Shown here piece after piece: positions 26,652-36,550 of a stretch of 49,857 nt of DNA. Under the pieces are notes generated by a model that was not told the DNA's origin, made no database searches, and worked only from the letters and a program-made list of their open reading frames with translations. Each line of letters starts with the position of its first letter. The stretch's first letter is position 1. The position numbers were made by a program, and so were the translations under genes. Location: assembly GCF_002198735.1 (NCBI RefSeq), contig NZ_MWLO01000132.1:1-49857 (forward strand), in the 5' to 3' direction. The stretch is from Ideonella sp. A 288 (lineage in GTDB: Bacteria; Pseudomonadota; Gammaproteobacteria; Burkholderiales; Burkholderiaceae_C).

Positions 26652-27329
26652 GTGATCGCGCTCGATTTCCCCGCCGTACTGGAACACTGGCCCGCGCTGC
26701 TGCGCGGCGCCGGCTTCACGCTGGGGCTGAGCGCCACCGCGGCGGTGGTGGGCGTGTCGGTGGGCGTGGCCTGCGGCTGGGCGCGGGCGCTGGGCCCGGC
26801 CTGGCTGCAGCGCCTGGTGGGCGTGTACGTCGAGCTGATCCGCAACACGCCGTTCATCGTGCAGCTGTTCTTCATCTACTTCGGGCTGCCCAGCCTGGGC
26901 GTGAAGCTGTCGCCCGAGGTGGCCTCGATCATCGCGATGGTGGTGAACCTGGGCGCCTACGCGGCCGAGATCGCCCGCGCCGGCATCGAGGGCACGCCGC
27001 GCGGGCAGTTCGAGGCCGCACGCAGCCTGGCCATGACCGAGTTCCAGGTGATCACCCGAGTGGTGCTGCCGCCGGCGCTGGCCCGGGTGTGGCCAGCGAT
27101 GGTGAGCCAGATCGTCATCGTGATGCTGGGCTCGGCGGTGTGCGGGCAGATCTCTGCACAGGAGCTGAGCTATGCCGCCAACCTGATCCAGAGCCGCAAC
27201 TTCCGCGCCTTCGAGGCCACCATCGTGGCCACCGCGATCTACCTGATGCTGTCCATCGGCGTGCGCCAGCTGCTGTTCTGGGCCGGGCCGCGCTGGATCT
27301 TCGGCCGCACGCCGCCGGCCGGACGCTGA
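26652..27329 (+). CDS. Amino-acid ABC transporter permease (HisM/GlnP type), first
   Basis: 225 aa from a GTG start at 26652, 10 nt after the binding-protein stop. Family motifs: ELIRNTPFIVQLFFIYFGLP and the EAA segment EGTPRGQFEAARSLAMTEFQ, with about five membrane helices. The frame is open upstream, but those codons overlap the binding-protein gene. No strong ribosome-binding site precedes the GTG; translational coupling to the preceding gene is likely. Confidence 0.9.
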   Translation: MIALDFPAVLEHWPALLRGAGFTLGLSATAAVVGVSVGVACGWARALGPAWLQRLVGVYVELIRNTPFIVQLFFIYFGLPSLGVKLSPEVASIIAMVVNLGAYAAEIARAGIEGTPRGQFEAARSLAMTEFQVITRVVLPPALARVWPAMVSQIVIVMLGSAVCGQISAQELSYAANLIQSRNFRAFEATIVATAIYLMLSIGVRQLLFWAGPRWIFGRTPPAGR

Positions 27330-27342
27330 AGCGGCACGTGCC

Positions 27343-27993
27343 ATGGTCGACTTCTCGCTCTGGGACATCTTCCGCAACCTGCTGCTGGCCGCGCGCTGGA
27401 CGGTGGGGCTGTCGCTCATCGCCTTCGCCGGCGGCGGCCTGGTGGGTGGTGCGCTGCTGCTGGCCCGACTGGCCCATTGGCCGGGGGCGCAGCGCGGCGT
27501 GGCGCTGTACGTGCAGGTGTTCCAGGGCACGCCGCTGCTGATGCAGCTGTTCCTGGCCTACTTCGGCCTGGCGCTGCTGGGCCTGAACGTGTCGGCCTGG
27601 GTGGCCGCGGGCGTGGCGCTCACGTTGTACAGCAGCGCCTTCCTCACCGAGATCTGGCGCGGCTGCGTCGCCGCCGTGCCCAGGGGCCAGTGGGAGGCCT
27701 CGGAGAGCCTGGCCATGAGCTTCGGCGAGACGCTGCGCCACGTGATCGGCCCGCAGGCCATGCGCATCGCCATCCCGCCCACGGTGGGCTTCCTGGTGCA
27801 GGTGATCAAGGGCACGGCGCTGGCCTCGGTGATCGGCTTCGTCGAGCTCACCAAGGCCGGCACGATGATCACCAACGCCACCTTCCGGCCCTTCACCGTG
27901 TACGCCTGCGTGGCGCTGCTGTACTTCGCGCTGTGCTGGCCGGTGTCGGCCTACAGCCGCAAGCTCGAAAGGACCCTCCGCCGTGGCCACTGA
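27343..27993 (+). CDS. Amino-acid ABC transporter permease (HisQ/GlnP type), second
   Basis: 216 aa, start ATG 27343, 13 nt after the first permease. Motifs: VQVFQGTPLLMQLFLAYFGL and the EAA segment AAVPRGQWEASESLAMSFGE, both diagnostic for polar amino-acid permeases. It presumably forms a heterodimer with the first permease. Its 3' end overlaps the ATPase start by 11 nt. Confidence 0.92.
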   Translation: MVDFSLWDIFRNLLLAARWTVGLSLIAFAGGGLVGGALLLARLAHWPGAQRGVALYVQVFQGTPLLMQLFLAYFGLALLGLNVSAWVAAGVALTLYSSAFLTEIWRGCVAAVPRGQWEASESLAMSFGETLRHVIGPQAMRIAIPPTVGFLVQVIKGTALASVIGFVELTKAGTMITNATFRPFTVYACVALLYFALCWPVSAYSRKLERTLRRGH

Positions 27994-28723
27994 ACCCATC
28001 GTCAGCATCCGCGGGCTGCGCAAGCGCTTCGGCGATAACGAAGTGCTCAAGGGCATCGATTTCGAGGTGGCCCGCGGCGAGGTGGTGGCCATCATCGGCA
28101 AGAGCGGCTCGGGCAAGAGCACGCTGCTGCGATGCATCAACGGCCTCGAGGCCTTCCAGCAGGGCGACCTGCAGGTGGACGGACAGCCGCTGAAGCACGG
28201 CAACGCCGCCGCGATGCGCGCGCTGCGCCAGCACGTGGGCATGATCTTCCAGAGCTTCAACCTGTTCCCGCACCTCAGCGTGGGCCGCAACGTGATGCTG
28301 GCGCCCACGCTGGTGAAGCAGCGCAACGGCGACGCCGCGGCCGTGCAGGCCCGCAAGCTGCTGGAGCGCGTGGGCCTGGCCGAGAAATTCGACGCCTGGC
28401 CCGACCAGCTCTCGGGCGGACAGCAGCAGCGGGTGGCCATCGCCCGCGCGCTGGCCATGGAGCCCAGCGTGATGCTGTGCGACGAGATCACCTCGGCGCT
28501 CGACCCCGAACTGGTGGGCGAGGTGCTGCGCGTCGTCGAGACGCTGGCCGACGAGGGCATGACGCTGCTGATGGTGACGCACGAGATGGGCTTCGCCCGC
28601 AAGGTGAGCGACCGCGTGGTGTTCATGCACGCCGGCCGCATCCACGAGATGGGCCCGCCCGAGCAGCTGTTCGGCGCGCCGCAGACGCCCGAGTTGAGGC
28701 AGTTCCTGTCGGCGCTGCACTGA
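27983..28723 (+). CDS. Amino-acid ABC transporter ATP-binding protein (GlnQ type)
   Basis: 246-aa ATPase starting at GTG 27983 with an AAAGGA site upstream. Walker A GKSGSGKST (about 36-44), Q-loop MIFQSFNLFPHLSV, signature LSGGQQQRVAIARAL, Walker B VMLCDEITSALD (Cys where most members have Phe/Leu, Ile where most have Pro) and H-loop MVTHEMGFAR are present. GlnQ/HisP length and order of motifs. Last gene of the operon. Confidence 0.94.
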   Translation: MATEPIVSIRGLRKRFGDNEVLKGIDFEVARGEVVAIIGKSGSGKSTLLRCINGLEAFQQGDLQVDGQPLKHGNAAAMRALRQHVGMIFQSFNLFPHLSVGRNVMLAPTLVKQRNGDAAAVQARKLLERVGLAEKFDAWPDQLSGGQQQRVAIARALAMEPSVMLCDEITSALDPELVGEVLRVVETLADEGMTLLMVTHEMGFARKVSDRVVFMHAGRIHEMGPPEQLFGAPQTPELRQFLSALH

Positions 28724-28734
28724 ACCGATGTCAA

Positions 28735-28752
28735 GGCGCCCGCTGGGGCGCC
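28735..28752 (+). terminator. Hairpin after the GlnQ-type ATPase gene
   Basis: Perfect 7-bp stem GGCGCCC / GGGCGCC with a GCTG loop, 11 nt after the ATPase stop. No U-tract. Confidence 0.45.
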
Positions 28753-29258
28753 CACCGCCACCTGAACGGGCCATGTGTCGGCGGTAACCAGGTGTGTGGC
28801 CAACGTATCAGACGGCCCTGGGGCAGCAGCCCCGGCACCCCCGCGTGAAGTCCCCCAACCGGGCCGCGTGACCCCACCCGATCGGCCTGCCGAAGGGCAC
28901 CCGGCGCGGCGCGCCGTTCAGCCTGGTTCAGCCCGAAGTGACCTTCGGCACGCGGTTCCGGCACCCCGCCGGCACCCCGCAGCCAGCCCTCGCCACCCCT
29001 CTGACGCCTCTGGCGAGGAGCCCTTTTCGGGGGGTCGGCACGCTGATACATCGCCTCGCCGGCTGGGCCAACTGGCACGCCTGCCCATTTTTCTGGCCCG
29101 CATGTTGCGACAAGAAAGGACATGGCGAGCTCCAGTCGCACCCAACGGTCCACCGATCCCTCAAGGATGCCCCCAGGACCTCCCAGGATGTAACTGAAGC
29201 CCGCCAGACACCGGACCGTCCCGGTCCCTTCTGTCCACTGATTCAACCGGAGCAACAC
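28753..29258. other. Long upstream region of the DDKGG-repeat gene
   Basis: About 500 bp without a convincing gene. It holds a short perfect hairpin (CCGAAG-TGAC-CTTCGG, 28933-28948) and a less GC-rich patch around 29085-29125 (CCCATTTTTCTGGC, then GACAAGAAAGGACATGG) that is the likeliest promoter area for the downstream gene. The open frame entering the downstream gene from 28938 lacks protein-like composition. Confidence 0.45.
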
Positions 29259-30020
29259 ATGGCCAACTCTCTCATCACCAAGCGCACCATCCTCAAGAAC
29301 GGCGCCGACGATCCCATCACCCACGATGTCGGCGACGACAAGGGCGGCACCACCCCGTCCACGGGCACCACGCCGTCCACCGGCACCGTCGTCGACGACA
29401 AGGGCGGGCTCACGACCGGCTCGGACGACCCGGCGACCCACGACGTGGGCGACGACAAGGGCGGCCTCACCTCGGGGTCTGACGACCCGGCCACCCACGA
29501 CGTCGGCGACGACAAGGGCGGCCTCACCTCGGGTTCCGACGATGGTCCCAACCACGACATGCTGGACGACAAGGGCCATCATGTCCTGAAGCTGTTCCAG
29601 AACTCGCAGAGCAAGCAGTTGATCTTCACTGACGACTCGGTCGAGGTCGAGCACTGGGGCAGCGAAGTGCACAAGTCCAGCATCGACCTGACGGTGACCG
29701 CGCCGGCGGCGTCGGCCAGCACCGTGGCGGTGTACCGCTTCCACGACGCCGCCTCCGACGTCTACTACTGGACGGCCGACGACAAGGTGAAGGATTCGCT
29801 GGTGCAGAACCACCCCGAGGTCGAGTTCCACGGCGAGGCCTTCCACGCTTACCGCGACGGCGCCTCGGGCGGCACCACCGCCATCGGCGTGGTCTGGGAC
29901 CACAGCGCGCCGGGCCAGTACGGCAGCTTCACCTACGCGCCGGTGGACGACGCGGTGCGCCTGGCCGGCCAGAGCAGCGACGACGGCCTGGAATACATGG
30001 GCGTCGCCTTCTGGATCTGA
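29259..30020 (+). CDS. DDKGG-repeat protein with DUF5648-like C-terminal domain
   Basis: 253 aa, ATG 29259 after a CGGAG site. Residues ~17-107 are low-complexity and acidic: units of the form DDPATHDVGDDKGGLTSGS, two nearly perfect (56-74, 75-93), with degenerate copies on each side (17-30, 45-55, 94-106). Residues ~108-253 form a globular part; VYRFHDAASDVYYWTADDK followed by FHGEAFHAYRD resembles DUF5648 repeats (aromatic motifs often found C-terminal in secreted hydrolases). No signal peptide or membrane helix is seen, so it is cytoplasmic or exported by a leaderless route. Asp-rich DxGDDKGG loops could bind Ca2+ but do not match RTX nonapeptides. Function unknown. Confidence 0.8.
   Translation: MANSLITKRTILKNGADDPITHDVGDDKGGTTPSTGTTPSTGTVVDDKGGLTTGSDDPATHDVGDDKGGLTSGSDDPATHDVGDDKGGLTSGSDDGPNHDMLDDKGHHVLKLFQNSQSKQLIFTDDSVEVEHWGSEVHKSSIDLTVTAPAASASTVAVYRFHDAASDVYYWTADDKVKDSLVQNHPEVEFHGEAFHAYRDGASGGTTAIGVVWDHSAPGQYGSFTYAPVDDAVRLAGQSSDDGLEYMGVAFWI
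29424..29537 (+). repeat. Two tandem 57-bp coding repeats
   Basis: Units 29424-29480 and 29481-29537 are nearly identical at DNA level and encode two 19-residue repeats; partial copies flank them. The length is a multiple of three, so copy-number change would keep the frame. Confidence 0.85.
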
Positions 30021-30058
30021 CCAGGTTGGTCAACGCCTGACGGCCTCGGCCGTCGGGC

Positions 30059-30098
30059 CACCACGGCCCCGGCGCAGCGATGCGCCGGGGCCGTGGTG
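30059..30098. terminator. Perfect 18-bp hairpin between convergent genes
   Basis: Arms 30059-30076 and 30081-30098 (CACCACGGCC... / ...GGCCGTGGTG) pair perfectly over 18 bp around a GCGA (GNRA) tetraloop. A smaller hairpin (30039-30054) precedes it. It sits between the stops of the DDKGG-repeat gene and xdhB, so it probably terminates both; no strong U-tract on either side. Confidence 0.75.
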
Positions 30099-30105
30099 CG
30101 TGGGC

Positions 30106-32450
30106 TCAGGCGCGCAGGGCCCGCGCGGCCAGCAGGATGCGTTCGGGCGTGGCCGGCGCCACCAGCGGCACCGGCCCGGCACCCGGCGCCACCGCGCCGA
30201 CCGCATCCTTCAGCGCAAAGAACACGCTCAGCGCCAGCATCAGCGGCGGCTCGCCGGTGGCCTTGGTGTTGTAGGGCGTGGGCTTGACGTTGGCACCGTC
30301 GAACAGGTGCACGTGGAAGGCTTCGGGCACGTCGCTGGCCACCGGGATCTTGTAGGTGCTGGGGCCGTGGGTGAGCAGCCGGCCCTTGGTGTCCCAGAGG
30401 CACTCTTCCATCGTCAGCCAGCCCATGCCCTGGATGTAGCCGCCCTCGACCTGGCCGCGGTCGAGCGCCGGGTTGATGCTGCGGCCAACGTCGTGGACGA
30501 TGTCGGCGCGGGTGAGCCACCATTCGCCGGTGAGCGTGTCGATCTCGACCTCGCTGACCGCAGCGCCATAGCAGTAGTAGTAGAAGGCGCGCCCGAAGAG
30601 CTTGGCCGGGTCGTAGCCGATCTCGGGCGTGCGGTAGTAGCCGGTCTGGCTCAGGCCGACGCGCGCCGCCCAGGCCTTGGAGGCCAGCGTGGCGAAGGGC
30701 AGTCGCTGGCCTTCGGGCCCATGGGCCGCGTCGTCGGCGAACGTCACCTGCGCGGCGCTGCAGCCCAGTTCGGTGGCGGCCACCGGCAGCAGGCGCTCGC
30801 GCAGCTGGCGGCAGGCCTCGCGCACGGCCGCGCCGTTGAGGTCGAAGCCCGACGAGGCCGCCGTGGCCGAGGCATTGGGCACCTTCATCGTGTCGGTGGC
30901 CGTGACGCGCACCCGCGCCATCGCCAGGCCCAGTTCGTCCGCCGTGAGCTGGGCGATCTTGGTGTTCAGGCCCTGGCCCATCTCGGTGCCGCCGTGGTTC
31001 ACCGCCACCGAGCCGTCGTTGAAGATGTTCACCAGCGCGCCGGCCTGGTTCAGCAGCGTGGCGGTGAAGCTGATGCCGAACTTCAGCGGCGTGATGGCGA
31101 TGCCGCGCTTGCGGCCGGTGTGACCCGCGTTCCATTGCGCGATCTCGGCGCGGCGGGCGCGGTAGCCGGCGCGCGCCTCCACCTCGGCCAGCACCTGGTC
31201 GCCGACCCAGTCCTCGATCTGCTGACCGTACTGGGTGGTCAGGGTGTCGGGGTCGTCGCTGGCGCGGTACAGGTTGGCCAGGCGCACGTCGAGCGGGTCC
31301 TTGCCCAGGTGGCGGGCCACCTCGTCGATCACCGTCTCGATGCCGAACATGCCCTGCGGGCCGCCGAAGCCGCGGAAGGCGGTGCTGCTCTGCGTGTGGG
31401 TGCGGCAGCGGTGGCCGACGACGCTGAGGTTCGGCAGGTGGTAGCAGTTGTCGATGTGCAGCAGCGCGCGGTCGTTCACCGGGCCGCTGTAGTCCATCGA
31501 GTAGCCGCAGCGCGAGGCCAGCATCACGTCCAGGCCGAGGATGCGGCCGGCGTCGTCGAAGCCCACGTCGTAGTCAACGCGGAAGTCGTGGCGCTTGCCG
31601 GTGATCATCATGTCGTCGTCGCGGTTGACGCGCAGCTTCACCGGCTTCTTCAGCAGATGCGCCGCCAGCGCCGCACTCTGCGAGAAGATGCTGGCGTTGC
31701 CTTCCTTGCCGCCGAAGGCGCCGCCCATGCGGCGGCAGATGACTTCCACGTCCTTGGTCTGCAGGTTCAGCGCGGCCGCGGCCTCCTTCTGGTTGCCCTC
31801 GGGGTGCTGGGTGCTGCTGTACAGCGTGAGCTGGCCGTCCTCGCGCGGGACGGCATAGGTGATGTGGCCTTCGAGGTAGAACTGCTCCTGCTGGCCGGTG
31901 CGGGTGCTGCCCTTCAAACGGTGGGGCGCCGCATCCAGCGCTGCGGCGGCGTCGCCGCGCTGGATGCGCTTGGACGGCATCACCCAGCTCTCGGCGGCCA
32001 GCGCGTCCTCGATGGTCAGGATGGCCGGCAGCGGCTCGATGCGCAACCTGGCCTTCTTCACCGCCTCGCGGGCATAGACCATCTCGCGCGCCACCACCAC
32101 GGCCACCACCTGGCCGATGTAGTTGACCTCGTCGGGCGCCAGGAAGGGATCGTCGTGGACGATCGGGCCGCAGTTGTTCTCGCCCGGGATGTCCTCGGCG
32201 GTGAACACCGCCACCACGCCGTGCTCGCGCAGCAGCGCGGCCTTGTCGACGCCGTTGTGCGGGCCGACGAGCCTGCCATGGGCCACGGGCGACGTGACCA
32301 GCGCCGCGTAAAGCGTGCCGCGCAGTTCGGGCAGGTCGTCGGTGAAGGCGGCCTCGCCAGTGACGTGGAGCACGGCCGACTCGTGCGGCAGTTCCTGGCC
32401 CGACAGGGCGCCGCCGGGCTGCAGCAGGGTGTGGAGGGATTGCGGGGCGT

Positions 32451-32454
<4 letters not shown>
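30106..32454 (-). CDS. xdhB: Xanthine dehydrogenase, molybdopterin-binding subunit
   Basis: 782-aa large subunit that binds the molybdenum cofactor and oxidises hypoxanthine to xanthine and xanthine to urate. Conserved blocks: GQQEQFYLEGHITYAVP, the Gly-rich GGAFGGKEGN, FRGFGGPQGM (contains the substrate-orienting Arg), NHGGTEMGQGLNTK and the catalytic Glu in ATGEPPLML near the C-terminus. Length matches bacterial XdhB (~780). The ATG at 32454 overlaps the xdhA stop by 4 nt (ATGA), so translation is coupled. It works as a heterotetramer with XdhA. The chaperone XdhC, normally needed for cofactor insertion, is not next to it. Confidence 0.96.
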
Positions 32455-33938
<1,484 letters not shown>

Positions 33939-34053
33939 GGTGGGAACCCGAAAATCGAAGCGCGGATTATCGCCGCGGCCCCTGCGGCGTCGCCGCTCGG
34001 AAACACCCACGCGGCAGCGCACCGCCCCCCTGCCGTCGACCACCGATCAAGGA

Positions 34054-34073
34054 CTTGCACGCGGCAGTGCAAG
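34054..34073. promoter_or_regulatory. Palindrome upstream of xdhA
   Basis: CTTGCAC (34054-34060) and GTGCAAG (34067-34073) form a perfect 7-bp inverted repeat with a 6-nt spacer, 116 nt upstream of the xdhA start. It could be a dimeric operator for xdhAB, or part of the terC terminator region. Confidence 0.4.
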
Positions 34074-34097
34074 CGAAGTCGCACCAGCCGGACGCCG

Positions 34098-34115
34098 AGG
34101 CGCCCCGAGGCGCCT
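34098..34115 (-). terminator. Hairpin after terC-family gene
   Basis: Perfect 7-bp stem AGGCGCC / GGCGCCT with a CCGA loop, 19-36 nt past the stop of the TerC-family gene. No U-tract follows. Confidence 0.45.
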
Positions 34116-34133
34116 GCCTCCGGCCGCCCGGGC

Positions 34134-34883
34134 TCAGTCGCCCGGGATGTGCGGCGGGTGCAGTTGCACCGGCTTGGCCGAGCGCTTGCGCATGCGGATG
34201 TTGAGCATCTCGACGCCGAGCGAGAAGGCCATGCCGAAGTACACGTAGCCCTTGGGCACATGGTGGCCGAAACCTTCGGCGACCAGCACGACGCCCACCA
34301 CCACCAGGAACGACAGCGCCAGCATCTTGATGGTCGGGTGGTCGGACACGAAGCGGCCGATCGCACCGGCAAACACCATCATCAAGCCCACTGAGGCGAT
34401 GACCGCCGCGATCATCACCTTCACGTCATCGACCATGCCCACCGCGGTGATGATCGAGTCGAGCGAGAACACCAGGTCGACGATCATGATCTGCAGGATC
34501 ACGGCGCTGAACGTAGCCTTGACGGCACTCGAGGCATGTTCTTCCTCGCCTTCGAGCGACTGGTGGATCTCGCCGGTGCTCTTCCAGATCAGGAAGAGGC
34601 CACCCAGGATGAGGATCAGGTCTCGTCCCGAAATCTCCTGGCCCAGCACGGTGAACAGCGGCGCCACCAGCCCGACGATCCAGGCCAGCACCAGCAGCAG
34701 GCCGATGCGCATGAACATGGCCATGAACAGGCCGATCCGGCGGGCGAACTCGCGCTGCTCTTTCGGCAGCTTGTCGACCAGGATCGAGATGAAGATGATG
34801 TTGTCGATGCCCAGCACCAGCTCGAGCGCGGTGAGGGTGGCGAAGGCGATCCAGGCCTGGGGGTTGGTGAGCAGTTCGATCAT
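34134..34883 (-). CDS. TerC-family integral membrane protein
   Basis: 249-aa inner-membrane protein with about seven helices. The TerC signature is present in both halves: ELVLGIDNIIFISI (about 21-34) and VDLVFSLDSIITAVGM (about 134-149), with the conserved acidic residues inside helices. Family members are linked to tellurite resistance and, for Alx/MntP-like proteins, to Mn2+ export. The start ATG at 34883 begins MIELLTNPQAWIAF, typical for the family. It lies 127 bp downstream of the NCS2 permease in the same direction with a hairpin between, so it is probably a separate unit; its place within a purine cluster is likely coincidental. Confidence 0.92.
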   Translation of the reverse strand: MIELLTNPQAWIAFATLTALELVLGIDNIIFISILVDKLPKEQREFARRIGLFMAMFMRIGLLLVLAWIVGLVAPLFTVLGQEISGRDLILILGGLFLIWKSTGEIHQSLEGEEEHASSAVKATFSAVILQIMIVDLVFSLDSIITAVGMVDDVKVMIAAVIASVGLMMVFAGAIGRFVSDHPTIKMLALSFLVVVGVVLVAEGFGHHVPKGYVYFGMAFSLGVEMLNIRMRKRSAKPVQLHPPHIPGD

Positions 34884-34971
34884 GGGGCGCGATTGTGCTC
34901 ATCCACCCTGACACCGCCAAGGCCGCGGCAAGGCTCCTCCCCGCGATGGCAGGGGCCATCGACGCGGGCCT

Positions 34972-34993
34972 GCGGCCGCTTGGCGGCGGCCGC
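34972..34993 (-). terminator. Hairpin between NCS2 permease and TerC-family gene
   Basis: Two GCGGCCGC arms (34972-34979, 34986-34993) with a 6-nt loop form an 8-bp stem 18-39 nt past the permease stop. No U-tract. Confidence 0.4.
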
Positions 34994-35010
34994 GCCCGGC
35001 CGCACCTGGG

Positions 35011-36516
35011 TCAGTGCGCCTCGGCCACCCGGGCGGCTTCGATGGCGCCACGCTCGTCGCCGCGGGTGCCGTTGAAGAACAGGTTCAGCACCACCGCCGC
35101 CACCGCGGTGAGCAGGATGCCGCTTTCCAGCAGCGGGTGCAGGCCATGCGCCATGTGCTGCGTCCAGCGCGGTGCCACCAGCGGGATGAGGCCGAAGCCG
35201 ATCGACAGCGCGACGATGTAGAGGTTGTTGCGGTTGTGCTTGTAGTCCACGGTGGACAGGATGCGGATGCCGGTGGCCGCCACCATGCCGAACATCACCA
35301 GCCCGGCGCCGCCGAGCACGAACTGCGGGATCGCCTCGACGAAGGCCGCCATCTTCGGCAGCATGCCCAGCACCAGCATGATCAGGCCACCGGCCACGCA
35401 GACCCAGCGGCTGCGCACACCGGTGACGCCCACCAGGCCCACGTTCTGCGAGAAGCTGGTGTACGGGAAGGTGTTGAAGATGCCGCCGATCAGCGTGCCC
35501 AGGCCGTCGGTGCGCAGGCCGGCGGCCAGTTCGGGCTGGCCGATCGGCTTGCCGGTGATGTCGGACAGCGCGAGGAACATGCCGGTGGATTCGATCATCA
35601 CGACGATCATCACCAGCGTCATCGTCAGGATCATCAGCGGGTCGAAGGTGGGCGGGCCGAAGGCGAAGGGCGTGACGATGTCGAACCAGTGCGCCTTGCC
35701 CACCTTGTCGAAGCTCATCTTGCCCATCGCCATCGCGACCACGCAGCCCAGCACGATGCCCAGCAGCACCGAGATGTTGGCGAGGAAGCCCTTGGTGAAC
35801 CTCACCAGCAGCAGGATGGCCAGCAGCACCAACCCGGCCACGGCCAGGTTGTCGAGCGCGCCGTAGCCGGCGTTGTTGACCATCGGGATCGGGCCCGGCA
35901 GGCGCATCGCCGGCGCCGAGGCACCGGTGAGGGCCGCCGACGCCGCGGCGGCAGCGGCCGCGGCCTTGGCGCCATCGACCATGGCCACCAGCTTGGGCAC
36001 GTCCACGCTCTGGGCCAGCGGGGCCGGACCGCCCATGGCCCAGCCCACGCCCACGCGCATCAGGCTGATGCCGATGATCGCGATGATGGTGCCGGTGACC
36101 ACCGGCGGAAAGTAGCGCAGCAGCTTGCTGACGATTGGCGCGATGACCATCGAAATGAGGCCCGCGCCGATGATGGCGCCGAAGATGGCGCGGGCGCCGT
36201 CGACCCCCGGCATGGCGTTGGCGAAGGCCACCATGGGCCCCACCGCGGCGAAGGTGACGCCCATCATCACCGGCAGCTTGATGCCGAACCAGCGCGTCAT
36301 GCCCATCGACTGGATCAGCGTGACCAGGCCGCAGGCGAACAAGTCGGCCGAGATCAGCAGCGCCACCTGCTCGGGCGTGAGCTTGAGCGCGCGCCCGACG
36401 ATCAGCGGCACGGCGATGGCGCCGGCGTACATCACCAGCACATGCTGCAGGCCCAGCGCGGCCAGGCGGCCTGTGGGCAGTTTCTCGTCCACCGGATGGA
36501 CTGCCGTGGTGTTCAT
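35011..36516 (-). CDS. NCS2-family purine (urate/xanthine) permease
   Basis: 501-aa nucleobase:cation symporter with 12-14 membrane helices. Family landmarks: LGLQHVLVMYAGAIAVPLIV with the conserved QH in the first helix, IESTGMFLALSDITGKPIG, and the NAT signature SQNVGLVGVTGV (QNxGxxxxTG) that lines the substrate site; the surrounding FNTFPYTSFSQN is typical of urate/xanthine carriers. An unusual Ala-rich insert (about residues 180-210) lies in a loop. Start 36516 is chosen over a start 20 codons upstream because of a GAGGAG site. Follows puuD by 34 nt, so uptake of urate feeding PuuD is the obvious role. Confidence 0.92.
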   Translation of the reverse strand: MNTTAVHPVDEKLPTGRLAALGLQHVLVMYAGAIAVPLIVGRALKLTPEQVALLISADLFACGLVTLIQSMGMTRWFGIKLPVMMGVTFAAVGPMVAFANAMPGVDGARAIFGAIIGAGLISMVIAPIVSKLLRYFPPVVTGTIIAIIGISLMRVGVGWAMGGPAPLAQSVDVPKLVAMVDGAKAAAAAAAASAALTGASAPAMRLPGPIPMVNNAGYGALDNLAVAGLVLLAILLLVRFTKGFLANISVLLGIVLGCVVAMAMGKMSFDKVGKAHWFDIVTPFAFGPPTFDPLMILTMTLVMIVVMIESTGMFLALSDITGKPIGQPELAAGLRTDGLGTLIGGIFNTFPYTSFSQNVGLVGVTGVRSRWVCVAGGLIMLVLGMLPKMAAFVEAIPQFVLGGAGLVMFGMVAATGIRILSTVDYKHNRNNLYIVALSIGFGLIPLVAPRWTQHMAHGLHPLLESGILLTAVAAVVLNLFFNGTRGDERGAIEAARVAEAH

Positions 36517-36550
36517 GGGTGTCTCCTCGTTGTTGCGGGCCCGGCCCGGC

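Noticed and set aside
29073-29088. Possible sigma-54 promoter (TGGCAC) upstream of the DDKGG-repeat gene
   Set aside because: The -24 element is present, but no GC dinucleotide with TTGC context lies at the required spacing for -12.
29424-29537. CRISPR-like or RTX repeats
   Set aside because: The units are directly adjacent, in frame and coding, with no spacers. The encoded motif is not the RTX nonapeptide GGxGxDxUx.
34884-35010. yybP-ykoY (Mn2+) riboswitch upstream of the TerC-family gene
   Set aside because: TerC genes often have one, and GGGGAGGAG is loosely similar to part of the consensus, but the rest of the conserved core and the paired helices are not recognisable.
36517-36550. Purine riboswitch upstream of the NCS2 permease
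   Set aside because: The gap after puuD is only 34 bp and contains just a ribosome-binding site.
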